Origin: Dioscorea cayenensis subsp. rotundata | Taxonomy: Eukaryota; Streptophyta; Magnoliopsida; Dioscoreales; Dioscoreaceae | Assembly: GCF_009730915.1 (NCBI RefSeq) | Contig: NC_052479.1 | Span: 12,335,815-12,399,814, forward strand | DNA: 64,000 nt | Direction: 5' to 3' | Shown here: positions 45,981-59,255 of the stretch, in pieces | How positions within the stretch are numbered: position 1 is the first letter of the stretch | Layout of the letters: each line of letters starts with the position of its first letter | The notes under the pieces: generated by a model | What the model saw: only the letters and a program-made list of their open reading frames with translations | Databases searched by the model: none | Told to the model about the DNA's origin: nothing | Program-made: the position numbers and the translations under genes

Positions 45981-48900
45981 TACCGGAGCGAGCGATCATG
46001 GCACCTGGCGGGGCGTGGTGCGGGACGACCTACACAAAGGGTGGAGGAGATCTACGATCGTGATGACGATGTTAGATTTGAGCAGCAGCGTAGCCGCATT
46101 TTTGATGTTCGAATGGAGCGGATGATGGAGGAATTGATCGAACGGATTGCCCAATTGACGGGTGGCGGCAATCAAGGGCGTGTCTCCGAGAGTGGGAGTG
46201 ATGGCACCATCGAGGAAGATAATTGTTACTTTGCTGACATCACAGGGCGTCAGGGAGGACGGGATCGTGGGGTTGACACCCGTCATCACCGTGATGAAGA
46301 TAGGCGTTGGGAATCGGGCATACGGGTAGACATTCCAGAATTCCATGGTGGACTACAAGCGGAGGAGTTCCTTGATTGTCTTACCACGGTCGAGGAATTC
46401 TTGGAGTTCAAAAGAGTCCCGGGAGGATAAAAAGAGTGGCGCTTAGTGGCAACATGATCGTAGTGGGCGTGCCACTCTGGTGGCAACAAACTGAAGCTCA
46501 ATCGCAATAGGGTGGGAAAAGGCAAGATCAATTCTTGGGAGAAGATGAAGAAACACATGCGCTTTAACTTCTTACCCCACAATTATCAGCGCATAATTTT
46601 CAGCCGATTGCACAATCTTCGCCAAGGAACGCGCACTATGGAGGAGTACACCACTGAGTTCTACCAGTTGTTGGCTCGAAATGAAGTTCGTGAATCCATG
46701 ATCCGCTTAGTGGCAAGGTATATTGGTGGCTTGCGCACTCAGATCCAGGAGACAGTAAACCTGTTCGATCCAATCTCCATCTCGGCGGCCCATCAACAAG
46801 CACTAACTATGGAGCGACAGCAACGACGATCATCCTCTATGAGCTTGGGTGGGGCTCCCAGCGTTAGTAGACAGATCGGCACTAACCCGAGTGGTGTGAC
46901 TCGGGGAACGGCTCCCACTGCTCGACCGGGCGGATGCCACTCATCGCCGGAGGAGGCGAACAGCAATATACAATGCTTCAGTTGTGGAGAGAGAGGTCAC
47001 CCCCAAGCCGACTGTCGGAAAGGGGCAAACGAGTTATGTTGGCGGAGGAGGAAGAAGACACAACCGAAGTACTTCCACCACTGTATGATGAGGGTGACCT
47101 CGATGAAGAGATAGTTGAGGGAGACGTGGGGACAGCTCTAGTTGTGCGCAGATCTTGCTTGACGCCTCGAGCTACGGAAGACGACTGGTTGCGAACCAAT
47201 ATCTTCCACCTCCTCTGTACTCATTCTTGGTAAGGTATGTCGGTTCGTAATTGATGCGTAGTCGTGAGAACATCATATCTCGAAGAAGCCGTGGTAGAAG
47301 CTCCGGATTTCCACCGAACAACACCCCCTGCACCGCACAAATTAGCATGGCTAAAGAGAGGAGGAGAGTTGACGAGATCCAAACGAGCTTTGGTTACGCT
47401 CTCCATCGGTGCGCAAGTCGATGATGAAGCATGGTGTGATGTCGCTCCCATGGATGCGTGCCATTTATTATTAGGAAGACCCTGGCAGTATGATCGGAGG
47501 GTTTTCCATGATGGACGCGTGAACTCCTGCAGTTTCACCTACGGAGGAGTAAAGTTGGTGCTAGTACCCAGCAAACCAATGGAGAAGCCATCATCAAACA
47601 ATGTCAACCTGCTGTCTTATGCACCATTCGGAAAGGAGTTGAAGGAGGCAGAAACGGCGTTCATCTTGCTCGGTAGGGCAGTCACTGAAGGCTTGGAAGA
47701 TGTAGAGATTCCAAAAGTTATTCTTCCTCTTCTGGAGGAGTTTCAGGATGTCTTCCCTGATGACCTACCGGAGGGCCTACCACCTCTTCGAGACATCCAG
47801 CACCATGTGGATCTACAGTCGGGCTCTGTCCTACCTCACAGGCCACATTACCGAATGAGTCCAAGGGAGCATGAGGAATTACGGCGGCAAGTGGAGGAGT
47901 TGTTGGCGAAGGGCACATCCGCTGAAGCATGAGCCCACGCGCGGTCCCGACTTTGTTGACGCCTAAAGAAGGATGGCACGTGGAGCGATGTGTTGATAGT
48001 CGAGCCATCAACAAAATTACTATCAGGTACCGGTTTCCTATCCCTCGCTTGGATGACTTGCTCGACCAGATTAGTGGTGCTACGGTGTTCACGCCGATTG
48101 GACCTCAAGAGCTGGTACCACCAAATACTGCGTCTGCGGCTCCGGTGACTAATGGAAGACCGCCTTCAAGACGCTGTGAGGGACTATATGAATGGATGGT
48201 GATGCCATTTGGTTTGTCCAACGCCCTCAAAGACGCTTTATGAGGGTCATGAATCAACTCATGCATGGCCCTTCATTGGCAAGTCGGTGGTCGATACTTC
48301 TGACGACATCCTCATCTATAGTCCAAACCAAGAAGCGCACCTTTTGCATGTTCGGGATGTCTCGCGGTTCTTCGATCCCAACAGCTCTATGCGAAAGAAG
48401 AAAGAAGTGTGTTTTTCTTCACACCCAAGGTATTATTTCTTGGTTATGTTGTTTCGAGAACCCGAATACAGTGGATGAGTCCAAAATCACGGCAATACAA
48501 CAGAGGGCTCGACTCCAACAAGTATCATCGAGGTAAGGGAGTTTCCATGGCCTCGCTTCGTTCTACGGGACGGTTCATCTCACATTTCAAAGAGTATTAT
48601 GACGCCTCTATCGAGTGTATGAAGGGGAGCAAGTTCTTATGGACACCGAAGCGAGTGCGGCGTTCCAGCTCATGAAGCGGCAGCTAACTATCGCAGACCG
48701 GGCTCCCTGCTCGCGCACTTCAACTATGCATTTGAGTTGCATCGACGCCTCAAGGTCGACATTGGGGTGTGTTAAGCCAACAAGTGCGGCCCGTCGCCTA
48801 TTTTAGCGAGAAATTATCAGGGCCCGCCCGAACTACGAGACATACGACATCGAATTTTATGCAGTGGTCCAGGCTATCAAACGATGGAGACACTATTTGA

Positions 48901-50420
48901 TTCATCGGGAGTTTATCTTGTACACAGATCATGCCGCCTCTCGACATATCCACCACGCAAGATAAGTTGTCCGCACGCCTATGGCCGGTGGATGAACTTT
49001 CTCGATGAGTTCACCTTTGTTGTCAAGCATAAAGCTGGAGTCTCTAACCGCGTGGCGGACGCGCTCAGTAGGCAAAGCAACCTTTTGGTCACAATGAGAG
49101 CCGAGGTACCGGGTTTTGACTCTTTTAGTGATTTATTTGCTCTTACGACCCATATTTTTTTCGGAGATTTTTCTTAGATGTCCAAGCTGCAAAAGCTGAA
49201 CGGATTTCGTGTCGCATGATGGGTACTTATTCCGGGGAAATCGGCTCAGATTCCAGTTGCGTACCCTACGGTTGCGGATCATTTGGGGAGTTGCATGGCG
49301 AAGGGCATGTGGGACGGGACCGAACACTCCACTTGATTCAGTCTTCCTACTTCTGGCCGGGCATGCGCAAGGAAGTGGAAAAATTTGTCCAACGGTGTCG
49401 GATTTGCCAGATCTCCAAAGGGGGAGCCACCAACGGCGGCCTTTATATGCCGCTGCCAGTACCCTTACGACCGTGGATAGACATCAGCATGGACTTTGTA
49501 CTTGGACTACCCCGTACCCAGCGTGGTAGTGATTCAATTTTTGTTGTGGTGGACCATTTTTCCAAGATGGCGCATTTCATCCCCTGCAAGAAAACTACTG
49601 ATGCTGTCAATGTCGCCCAACTCTTCTTTCGGGATGTCTACCGCCTCCATGGCGCTTCATTCTCCATTGTCTCCCGACATGGATACTCGGTTTCTTAGTC
49701 ATTTTTGGCGAAGCTTTCGTGGAAGATGTTGAATACACAACTTAACATGAGCGAGTGCATATCACCCCTCACTGGATGGGCGCATCAAGTCGTCAACCGC
49801 TCCCTGGGCAATTTGCTGCGTTGCCTTGTGGGGGACAATCCGAAAGGGTGTTATATGAAGTTGAATCAGGCAGAGTTCGCTCACAACCATGCTACCAACA
49901 GGAGTACATGATTCACCCCATTTCGTGTGGTGTATTCAGGCGCTTCACATGGACCACTTGACCTCCTTCCCTTCCCTCAGAAAAACTAAAGTCCATGGAA
50001 AGGTCGACGATTTTTGTCACGGGGTTACAAGACATTCACAAGACCGTCTTTGACAACTTAACTTCCCTCAAATGCACGCTATAAGAGGCATGTCGACCAA
50101 CACCGCCGCCATAGTGAGTTCGAGGTGGGTGACTTTGTGTGGGTCGTGTTATCTAAAGAGCGTTTTTACGTTGGGGAGTATAATAAGCTCAAGGCATTGG
50201 GCCTGTGGAGATTATTGAGAAGATTAGTTCCAATGCCTATCGGCTTCGACTCCCTAGCTATATCCGAACGGCGAATGTCTTCAATATCAAACATTTGTTA
50301 CCCTTTTATGGAGACTCTTCAGATGATGAAAATTTGGGGTCGAATTCTATCCCGCCCGGGGAGAATGATGCGGGACGTATTGAGGAGATGCCATGCGCTG
50401 CTCATGCGGAGTGAGACTCA
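45981..50420 (+). pseudogene. gypsy gag-pol, many frameshifts and stops
   Basis: Domains in gypsy order across several frames: gag (46040-46900; EEFLDCL, YTTEFYQLLARNE), zinc knuckle CFSCGERGHPQADC (about 46974-47015), a degraded aspartic protease region (about 47190-47560), reverse transcriptase (47710-48480; [32 protein letters not shown]), RNase H remnants (about 48700-49080; FVVKHKAG, ADALSR) and integrase (49320-49960; YFWPGMRKEVEKFVQRCRIC zinc-binding part, FVVVDHFSKMAHFIPCKKT core). Frame changes near 46430, 47030, 47220, 48240, 49160 and 49690 rule out function. Integrase after RNase H places it in Ty3/gypsy, not copia. Confidence 0.88.
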
Positions 50421-50951
50421 AGTAATAAGGGTATTTTAGTAATTCGTCGGGCAGTGGAGTTTTTAGGTTACTTGGGCCTAGTCTGATGGGAAACGGGCCA
50501 ACAAACACAAGTCACCAGTTTGCTGCACAAACTCGTGAGTCATGCATGATTTCGGCCAAATTCCATCGTTTAGGCCTCGAAAACCCTGATTTTGCTATGT
50601 TTAGTAATAATTTATTTCGCCATTTCTTTGGCTAGAAATCTCTGATTTGTAAGCCGTTTATGGCGATAGTCTTTATTTTGTTAACTCTTTTATTTTTTGC
50701 CGGTATTTGAAAATTTACCAATTTTGGTATATTTTCGAATTATCTCCGTTTTAGGATTATTTTCATATCTTTGATATTTTTTCCTATTTAATGTAAGCCT
50801 ATGGGCAAGAGGAATTCAGTTTTGTAATAGTTATTCTCTTGAGTAATAAAATTTACTCTCTTTCCAATTCCTGGCTATCTTTGATCAACAGGTTTTGAAG
50901 GCTTGTACTGGGTATTCGTGCGTGAATCAACAGTTCGAGTATATCGCTGCA
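50366..50951 (+). repeat. gypsy 3' LTR (left border tentative)
   Basis: The right border is supported by similarity with 45911-45972. The left border is inferred from the purine tract before TGATGC. It contains a poly(A)-signal-like AATAAA near 50845. Confidence 0.6.
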
Positions 50952-51399
50952 TCAAATTGTGACCTCTTGCAGTAACAGCAGGAATTATGACCTCTGTTAT
51001 TACTTCAAAGCTCATCGGACATCACACGCTCGCTCGCCGGGTCATCTCCGGACATGAAACACTGCTACCAATGATCGCACGCTCGCAGGAAGCGCTGTAA
51101 AAAACTAGTGCTAAATGTAATCCTGGCTTCGATGATGAAGAAGATGCCTACGTGGCAACTGACGTGGGTCCTTTCTCGTTGATGTGGGTAAGTCACTGAC
51201 GTGGAAGGCTCCATGACAGCCTCTTACGTGGAAAATAGAAGTCCACGCAAACAATCCGATAGCCACGTCATAAGTTTCTCGCCGGAAAAGACCAAATACT
51301 CAGTCGGTGAAAGAGAATAGAAACTTAGTGCTCATTTTGGTACGAATTGAAGGTTAATGCTCAAAGTGAGATTTGACCAAAAGTTAGTACACAACCAAG
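50952..51399. other. intergenic, unassigned repeat-like DNA
   Basis: GC-balanced stretch with several CACGTGG/CCACGT-type words (51150-51270). It resembles the non-coding ends of plant DNA transposons, but no termini could be defined. Confidence 0.35.
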
Positions 51400-52190
51400 A
51401 AATTTACCCCCGTGATATTGAAAAATTTTATGGGAATGTATTTTTTTATTTTTGATGTTTCCATAAGGAGATTTGTGTGAAATATCTTCATTTTTAATAT
51501 TATTTTTTTCTATGTTAAAAACTATATTTTTACCGTATAAAAATAACCCATTCAACTCTATTTTATTAGTTTTAGTTTTTTTTTAACATATGGAAAGGAT
51601 TTCAACCTTGAATTTTGGTAAAGAAGAGATAAAACATTAATTACTATTGTAATTTAATAATTATTTTATATTAAAAAAATAAATGAAAATATTTTAAATT
51701 AAATATTTTGCATCCCTACTAAGAATAGTACAGTGGCTTTGCAATTTTTTTTTCGAATATATTAAATTTATTACAAGATGTTGAAAATCGTGGGAATATC
51801 TTGGTTTATGATATCAAATAAATAAAACTAATGAATGATAAGAAAACTTTAGCAAAATATGATATATATATATATATCATATGATTTTTTTTTAAAAAAA
51901 AGTTACACAAATATACGCAAGAATTGATAAATAACATATTAATTTGAGTAATTATATAAATTGATATTTATCTAAACCAATGATGATAAAATTTTAGTTG
52001 CCAAAATTCCAACGTGATGTATACAAACGATGACAAAATTTCATCGTTTTGCGAGAAAGAAATAGTTGACCAAACCTCTTATATTTTTTACTTGGTTTTC
52101 TTATTTATATGACTATTCCTTCTCTTTCTTTGTTTGTTCGTCTTCATCAATCCTCTTCCTTCTTCAACAACCTCTGCAGTGGTATGGCAG
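51400..52190 (+). repeat. long dispersed repeat, copy A
   Basis: Shares about 700 bp with 61790-62475 and about 580 bp with 63205-63790 in the same orientation. Common landmarks: ATAAAACATTAATTACTATT, CAGTGGCTTTG, GATAAGAAAACTTTA, TGATAAATAACATATTAAT and, in the first two, CATCGTTTTGCGAGAA and TTTGTTTGTTCGTC. Confidence 0.9.
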
Positions 52191-52815
52191 GTTCATGTTA
52201 GATGTGTGTATGTATATTAGATATATGTATGTATATACATGGGTATAACTGTATATTTGTTGTATATTTGGCTTCTATATGAAGCCTCATGATCAGACTT
52301 CACCAGTCGGCCATCTCTACACTTCACCAGTCCTGTCTTCTTCCCCCTTGTTTCATTTCTCTTTTCATTTCCTCATTCATACTTTCTTCCAAAAATTCTT
52401 CTTCTGCGCACAACCCCACCCGCGCACCAGCATCGCCTCCCGATCCACGCCCCGCGACCGACCCGCGACGCCCCGCGATCGGCCCCGGCTCGCCACGCCC
52501 CGCCTCAACACCCGCGCTGCCAAGACACTTGCGCCCCATCGCCGCAGCAGCAGTGCCACACCTGCTGCCGCTCGCCGACCGGCCGCCATCACTCCCCGGA
52601 GACTGTTGATCACTACCTTGTCGCCCAGCCTCCATCTTTTCCCCACGAATATAGCCTTTTGTGTCTTCTCCAAGCACATGAAGACAATTGAACTGACTCC
52701 ATTAAAAAAAAAAAGCAAAAGACATTGATGTAAGTTTCATCGTACTCATGTGCTTAGGCTTAGGCGATTATCGATCAACTGAAAGGGAAATATCTATATA
52801 TATATATATATATAT
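52191..52815. other. stretch between repeat A and the copia relic
   Basis: Contains a GC-rich block (52415-52610) with repeated CGCGAC/CCGCGA words that opens several long arginine/proline-rich frames on both strands; these look non-coding. It may be the untranslated leader of the copia relic. A TA microsatellite lies at about 52794-52816. Confidence 0.5.
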
Positions 52816-53474
52816 ATGGATGCTTATGGGCTTAGTAGTGTGCAACCTGAGATGCATCACCGCAATCTCCATCATTCTGATGTGGTACTTGACGGCACCA
52901 ACTACATCGCTTGGCGGCTCACTATCAAGAGTATTCTTGATGGCATTCGCGTTCTTCGCCATGTTGATGGTACGAGTACTGCTCCTACTGCTCCTTCTAT
53001 CCCTGACACCACTCCTTCCACCGACGCCTTTACTCTTCTTCTGGCATTTGAGCAGTAGTTTGAGAAATGGGCTGCTGACGACTCTATGGCCAAGATGATG
53101 ATCCGCCGACGATCACTCTTGATATTCGTGACTCGATTGTCGATCTTCCCACCGCTCGGGCGATGTGGGACTATCTTGAGCGTCAGTCATCGTAGTTCCG
53201 ATCAGCGCAACTTTTACACTTTATCATACCTCTCTAGTCTTCGCTAGGCGAGGACACCGTCGACCCGGTTCTATAGTCGGTGATTGTGCCTTATGGCGTC
53301 AGATTGATGCTTTGACTCCTCCCTATTGTGTTGTTCATGCTGCCCAGATCCTTACTTGTTCTGAGTCTTGCTCACGTCGTCGTAGCCATGATGAAACACG
53401 CCGTATGTATGAGTTCATTATGCGTCTTCGTCCTGAGTTCGAACAAACTCGGGCTCAGTTACTACATGCTCCAA
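52816..53474 (+). pseudogene. copia gag relic, truncated
   Basis: ATG at 52816. The N-terminal gag pattern LDGTNYIAWRLTIKSILDGI and HVDG typifies plant copia gag; a later part (about 53380-53470; YEFIMRLRPEFEQTRAQLL) matches the UBN2-type gag C-terminal half. A TAG at about 53056 and a frameshift near 53090-53300 break it. The relic is cut at 53474 by the TIR-bearing repeat; no pol follows. Its family differs from the element at 34727-39321. Confidence 0.72.
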
Positions 53475-54104
53475 GGGCTGAGCAAAACTGGGTACCCGAT
53501 ATGGTTTTTAAAACCGGATTAGGTAACCGATTTTTTAGAACGACAAAAACTAGACCGGTATTTGACCCGGTTTAAACCGGGTGCCAAAAATAGAGTACCT
53601 TGCTTAAATCGGATCGGATATCATATATCGGATACCCGGATTTGAATTTAAAGTTTATCTACTCCATGGATTTGTTTTATACAACAATATTACATAAAAA
53701 ACAAATATGAAAATCTTATAACTTAGCATTAAACTTTTATATTATTCTCCACACAACAAAAGTCATAACAAAAATAATAAAGAGTTTTATCAAGTTTAGG
53801 CAATACAAATAAAAATAAAAATCTTCTGAAGCATCAAGCGTCTCATCAATAATGATTATTATTAGCTAGAGAGAGAAGAGATTTGATTGGAGGCTAAAAA
53901 GAAGAGGCGGGGTAATGGCCATTCGGGAATGGGAGGCAAGGGTTTGCAATTTTTTTTTCTTTGTAACTTTTAACCCCTATAGAATTTAAATTTATTTATT
54001 TATATATATATATACAACTATATGAGTATATAATTCTTTAAGTTATTTGATTAGTCATTTTGATTTTTTTTATTTTTAGCCCTTATCAAATTTAAATTTA
54101 TTAA

Positions 54105-54171
<67 letters not shown>

Positions 54172-54366
54172 CTCTTAAAGGGTTGAGATAAAGGGATTTG
54201 GATCATTTATACTTTTTAGACCATATAAAATTTAAAATTATTATATATATATATAATATAATAAAAATAAATAACCGGAGTGAATTTCGGATACCCTATT
54301 TTTAATTTCTCCCGACCCGGATCCGACCCGATTTTCATCTAAAAAATCCGGATTTTTTGCTCACCC
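53475..54366 (+). mobile_element. hAT-like TIR element, probable
   Basis: Left end GGGCTGAGCAAAAC and inverted right end GGGTGAGCAAAAAATCC resemble hAT MITE termini of the GGGTGAGCAAA type. Subterminal regions are rich in ACCGG/CCGAT words. The core is AT-rich with (TA)n runs, including 54109-54170. No matching 8-bp target duplication was found, because the right flank belongs to another repeat. Confidence 0.58.
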
Positions 54367-54371
54367 ATATA

Positions 54372-54410
54372 TTGGAATATGTTGAGTTCATATATGCATA
54401 AACCGTTCTT

Positions 54411-54454
<44 letters not shown>

Positions 54455-54600
54455 CGAAGGTGAACAAACATTTCCCAAAATAGTTTTGGTCAGCCTTCCA
54501 GAGAATATTGTTGTTTTATTTTTTTAAATTGGATTTCTTTGAAATCAGCCATAAAACAAAAACCTCAACTAAATAAATTTTTTTTGTGGAAAGTATTTAA
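54372..54600 (+). repeat. long dispersed repeat, copy B
   Basis: Matches 62705-62935: GAATATGTTGAGT, ATATATGCATAAA, GGTGAACAAACATTTC, AAAATAGTTTTGGTCAGCC and TTTCTTTGAAATCAGCCAT. Contains a TA run at 54413-54452. A and B lie about 230 bp apart in the right-hand copy but are split here by the copia relic and the TIR element. Confidence 0.88.
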
Positions 54601-55197
54601 TAATCTCTGAGAAGTTTGCACTTTTCATAGAAATCCTTGCAAGTTTCTTATTTCCTTTTTGGTCCCTCCTTAATTGGGGAATTCTTTTTCAGCCCAAATT
54701 CCCCAAACGGTATTAAATGGGGGTTAGTTGACAGTGAAAATTACCCGAGTGCTCCCTGAGTGGAGAAACTTCTCCAGGCATGTGAAATGATGAGATTATC
54801 CTCCATCTTCTAGGTAACTGTCTACGGTTGGACAGTTGGATTTGCAAACCATCGGGATTCATGAAACCCTTTCTCCAAAAGAGGCACAACTGTTCGTCTT
54901 CTACATATTGTGGTGAAGCTGGTGGAGAACCGTTTCCCCGTATCCATCCTACTTATGAGCACTATGGTTCTTCTTCTCCGAATCCAGCATTGGTTCCTTT
55001 CTCTATTAAATACGACATTTCATGATGTTTATTTGCTTAAGTTTGTCATTTACTTTGTCTATCTTACTGTGTAATATTTTTCGCTTTCTATGTAACATAA
55101 GGTGTTCCTGTGTACAATAAGGTTTTCAGGTGTAAAATAAGGTGTTAGTGTTTAAGACATTGATGTGTTTTTCACTTTTTTTTTTTCAAAAACAGAA
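54601..55197. other. left end region of the ULP1-carrying MULE
   Basis: No gene. The first TGTGTAATAT-type words appear near 55070. The exact transposon border was not found; 54650-54790 is a candidate zone. Confidence 0.4.
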
Positions 55198-58100
55198 TAT
55201 GGCGATGGCATTATTAACTCCACGGTGTTATCTTGCTCTTATTGTGGAACTAATCTACACATTGAGGAAGGAAATGAACAGACGGTACTAGGAGATACTC
55301 CGAGAAACTGCTTTTAGCCATTTGATGGATGTCTCATCCATCATACAAGAGAGAGGGGTGCTTAACGCGCTGCTGTAGGTGTATGATGATCAAAGCCAAC
55401 ATTTCAAGATATTAGAGAGCATGCTCCCATTCAGGGCAAAAGATGTGGCACTCATTCTCAGCATTCACTGCGAAGGTGATGTTGTATCGTTCAAGCACGA
55501 GAGGCTCAAATGTGAGTTTGAGAATACATTCCTCAGTAAAATGCATAACCATCACTGTGACGCAATTGAAGACAACCTATTCAGCCTCGTGCGAAGGAAA
55601 GACAGTGAGGAGGAGATATTTGTGAAGCTTCTAGTGGTCTACTCCATTACCACCATCTTCTTCCCTAGCACTTCTCTTAATGCGCCAATATTCATGCCCT
55701 GGTATGATGATGATTTTCCCTCACTTGACCATTATGCTTGGGCCCATGTTATTCACAAGTGGCTGATGGCCGATCTTCCAATGATGGCGGCAAGTATACA
55801 GCTGCGGTGCAAAGGAAAGTACACCACCATAGGTTATTTGAAAGGGTGCACCATCACCCTCATCATTTGGCTTCACATGGCAATAGACAGTGTGAAGAAA
55901 TGCGCCTGCAAAGGATACCCCCAATAATGTGTTATGGGAAAAATAGTTACATCAAGGCGACTTCAATCGGTCCTTTGTTGAAGTCGTTTAAGGGGAAAGA
56001 AGTAAGTTTTCCATCCACTTATGTGGAATGTTTGCAAAACATGTGATATGATTTATTTCCTATGTATAAGAATGGTTGTGTATAATATTATCTTCCTGTT
56101 TATAAAACAATTTTCATATGTATAATAGTCTCTATCTGTGTAGAACATAATTTTTGTGTGTATAATAATGGCTTTCTATGTACTGTAGCATCTTAATGTG
56201 TAATTTTTTAATTTCCTGTCTTTAAAAACTATTTTGTGTGTATAGTAAAATTTTTCATGTGTATAATAAGACTTACCTGTGTAATATATGACCAATTTTG
56301 TAGTTCTACAAACTTGTTCCAACCCATGATGAGGAGAATGAATTAGTTGGCATTGGCAGGCTGGAGCATTGGAAGCAAGGGTGTGAGAGGTTGTCCGAAT
56401 TGGGCGACAAAAAGGAAAGGGCTGGACAACATTCCCTACCAGCCAGGCTTGTGGGAAAAAAAATCAGGCCCCTCCCATAGAGTCTTCTGGAAAAATTAAG
56501 CTGAGAGCCTGCAAGGAAGCAATCAGAGGAGAATTATCCCCCAGTCAACTCATCAAAATTTTCCCACCGTCAATCACAGGGAGACATTGCAAATGTGAGC
56601 AATCTCTTATAGTGGGTATCAGAGGAATTTCATGAACTGTGTGCGTATTTAGATGAGCACTACGCGAAGGATGAAAAACGGCAGATGGTCGTCTTAAGTT
56701 CACCATCGCTGATTGTAACATCCCGTTGGAAACAACGGATCACTCTCCTCCTCCTCCTTCAGCTATGAGGTTCAAGCGAGTAGCGCGGTCTTTGAAAGAC
56801 CGGTATGACCAAAGTCGGGAAAGTGACACTTCAAAAATGGTCACTGAGTTTCCTTATCTCGAAGGCACCCTTAGATGAGATATATTCTACTGTAACCCCT
56901 CAAAATGAAAATCCTATTCCTGAGACCCCAATGCCTTCCCTTGTTACGGAGCCTGTCCCTGTTGCACAAACTTCCACCGCTAAAGGTGGTAAAATTGATA
57001 CACCACCAAGGTGCATAATGCGCCGCACGGCTAAGATAGACATAACTAAAGATGACCCCACCAAACTATCTCCAAAAAGGCTTCCACCCAAGAAAGCCCC
57101 AGTGAGAACCCCAATGAGGAAGGCCCCACTGAGGAGAGCTCTACTAAAAAACCTACACCCAAGAAAGCACAAACTACGAGGACCCGTGGTCCAAAAAAGC
57201 CTGCCTGCTAGCCCTGCTGAAGAAAATGTTCGCATTTGACTCCAGTTCAACTAACATATCAAATCTTGAACTGGAGGCCTTATGAGAAGTCGATATATTT
57301 GTAGAATCCCTCACTGGACTAAAAAATAAAACTCATGAAAATAACTCGCTTGCAATAGTGTCATTTGAGGATCCACCAAAAAAGAAGACCCCACAAGCAA
57401 AGACCCTGCCTGGTTTCCTCCCACAAAAAAAAAAAACTATGTAGGTTTCGAGAGGCTGAACTAGTTGGAATGAGCAACCATTACACATTACTTAAACACC
57501 TAAGACGACAGGTAATTTATTCTCCTATTAATCTTCTACACAAGAAACAACAATTATTAACATCTTGATATGTATGTATCTCATTCATTTTTACGACTTG
57601 TGTGTTTAATGTTTGCTAACCGTATAATATATGATGACTATGTAATATACTTGCTTCATGTGTATTATAAGGCTTACCTATGTAAAATATCTAATACATG
57701 TGCATTATATGCTATAATTGTGTAAGATATTGTTTTCTTGTGTAATATATTGTATACTTGTGTAATATATGTTATATCTAGGTAAGGTATATTATATGTG
57801 TGTAATATATTTTTACTGTATAATGTTTCATCTTATATTGCTTGTAATTCAGTAGTTTGGAGGGATGACTATTGGTATGCAAGGTGTGAAAGCATTTACG
57901 CCCTTCTCAAAGACAAAGATCAAGTCCCCAATGATGTCATCGACGTCTTAGTCCTCATCATGCGTGAGCAGTTACTATCAAATCCCCTCGTATTTAGGAA
58001 ATGAGCCATCATGATGTGTCTCTGTCGCTCGCAATGCAGAAGTCATAATTCGCCTACGACCAGGCTGTATACATGATGGACAATGTCACGTTCGGCCACC

Positions 58101-58800
58101 AAAATGCTGACATTATCTTGATGCCAATCATTTCAACTGCCACAATCATTTGCTCATGCTTGACATGGAGAATGCGAAATACAAGCATTACTCTTCCCTT
58201 TAGTCGTCTGTGTATGACTCAGATGCTGTTGACATTGTAAACCTTTCTCAAATGCTTGACATTTCCCGTTTGATATACTCGTTACTAATGATGGGATATG
58301 ATGCTTCAAGGGGAATATTTCTGAACTGTGTGTTGAGATTCATACGGGTCATAATAAATTCAAAGATCTACCTTTAGACCATGTGCATGACTGCCCCCAA
58401 CAACCCCCCAGAAGCAACAATTGTCTAGTTTTCTGCATGCGCTACATGGAGTAAATTTTGAATGGAGAACGATTGGATGTACCGTTGGGGGGCATCCCAT
58501 ATTTGAGACTGCATTACATCTCATGGATATTCCTAGATGGAATGCGGCAAAAAATTATACAGGCTGATGATGTCGAGGAAAATGACAATAACAAGGCTGG
58601 AGAAATGCAAATGAAGGCTTCCAGGGACTAAGACGCTGACCTGCCGAGGAGACTACCCAGGATGCTTAACATACCGCGGAGTCTACCGAGGACGCTAATC
58701 CTGCTGGGGAAACTGTCGACGACACTAACTCACATGCAGACCATGTCAAAGATGCAGAAGAAGGCAGAGATGCTAACAAAGGCGAAGATGTGAATTGTTG
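55198..58800 (+). pseudogene. ULP1-like (C48) cysteine protease gene of the MULE, degraded
   Basis: ULP1-type proteases cleave SUMO; those carried by MULEs form a separate group of unknown role. A short exon at about 55198 is followed by the main N-terminal exon (55379-55927, 182 open residues, resembling the DUF1985/plant-mobile domain seen before ULP1 domains). Next come a block at about 56304-56450 (FYKLVPTHDEENELVGIG), a lysine/proline-rich linker (56805-57239) and the catalytic region, about 57852-58640. There LLMLDMENAKYKHYSS resembles the His/Asp part and RSNNCLVFCMRYME the Cys part. The C-terminal tail (about 58630-58800) is an acidic repeat of PAEET/DAN-like units. Stops near 58004, 58049 and 58202, plus frameshifts, rule out function here. 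Confidence 0.66.
58631..58800 (+). repeat. degenerate acidic-tail coding repeat
   Basis: About five imperfect units with words like GACGCTAA, CCTGC and GAGGA-ACT that encode DAN-PAEET-like blocks at the C-terminus of the ULP1-like frame. Confidence 0.55.
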
Positions 58801-59255
58801 AAAATATTTTCGTACTATAGGACTAACCATGAAAACGTTCATACATAAATCCTTTAATTATTATGCCTATGGGTGAAATCTTTATTTCGACATGTAAACA
58901 TTCCGCAAAAACAAATCTATAACACTGGAAGCACAAATATACAGGAAACAAAAGGGTAAACAGGAAAACCAAATAGTACAAAAGTACAATTATAATTACA
59001 CAAGAACAAACATAATTAAAAAGAAACTAGCGTAGTTACACAGAAACACTATCTACTACATAAGAACATCTAACTTTACACACAGTTAGTAAACTAGAAT
59101 AAATATAATTACACAGGAAAACGATATACAACACAATTACATCTAAAATTAAACCAGAACAAATATAATTACAGAGGAAACACATAAAATACACATGTAC
59201 ATTTACATGTAAGCATACACTTACACAGTACAAAATTTAAAAATAGGTAAAATAA
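58801..59255. other. spacer between the two convergent MULE genes
   Basis: Rich in TTACACAG / ACACAGGAA words, the reverse complement of the TGTGTAAT motif, especially 58930-59230. No gene. Confidence 0.6.

Larger units (their letters stand above)
45911..50951 (+). mobile_element. Ty3/gypsy LTR retrotransposon, decayed; 5' LTR mostly in the gap
   Basis: The first 62 bases after the gap (45911-45972) match the last part of the 3' LTR (about 50888-50951): GTTTTGAAGGCTT, GGGTATT, GAATCAAC, TTCGAGTATATCG. A primer-binding site-like TGGTACCGGAGC at 45978-45989 follows, close to the initiator-Met consensus. At the other end a purine-rich GGGGAGAA precedes a possible LTR start, TGATGCGGGACG, at 50366, giving a tentative 3' LTR of 586 bp. 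The left TSD is hidden by the gap. Confidence 0.85.

Noticed and set aside
44860..46063. Long open frames across the N run
   Set aside because: They consist of undetermined bases and have no protein content.
52279..52728. Pro/Arg/Ala-rich open frame and its antisense partners
   Set aside because: Arises from a short GC-rich low-complexity block, open in several frames on both strands; no domain.
53475..54366. Firm hAT element with target duplication
   Set aside because: The TIRs match, but no 8-bp duplication could be found; reported only as probable.
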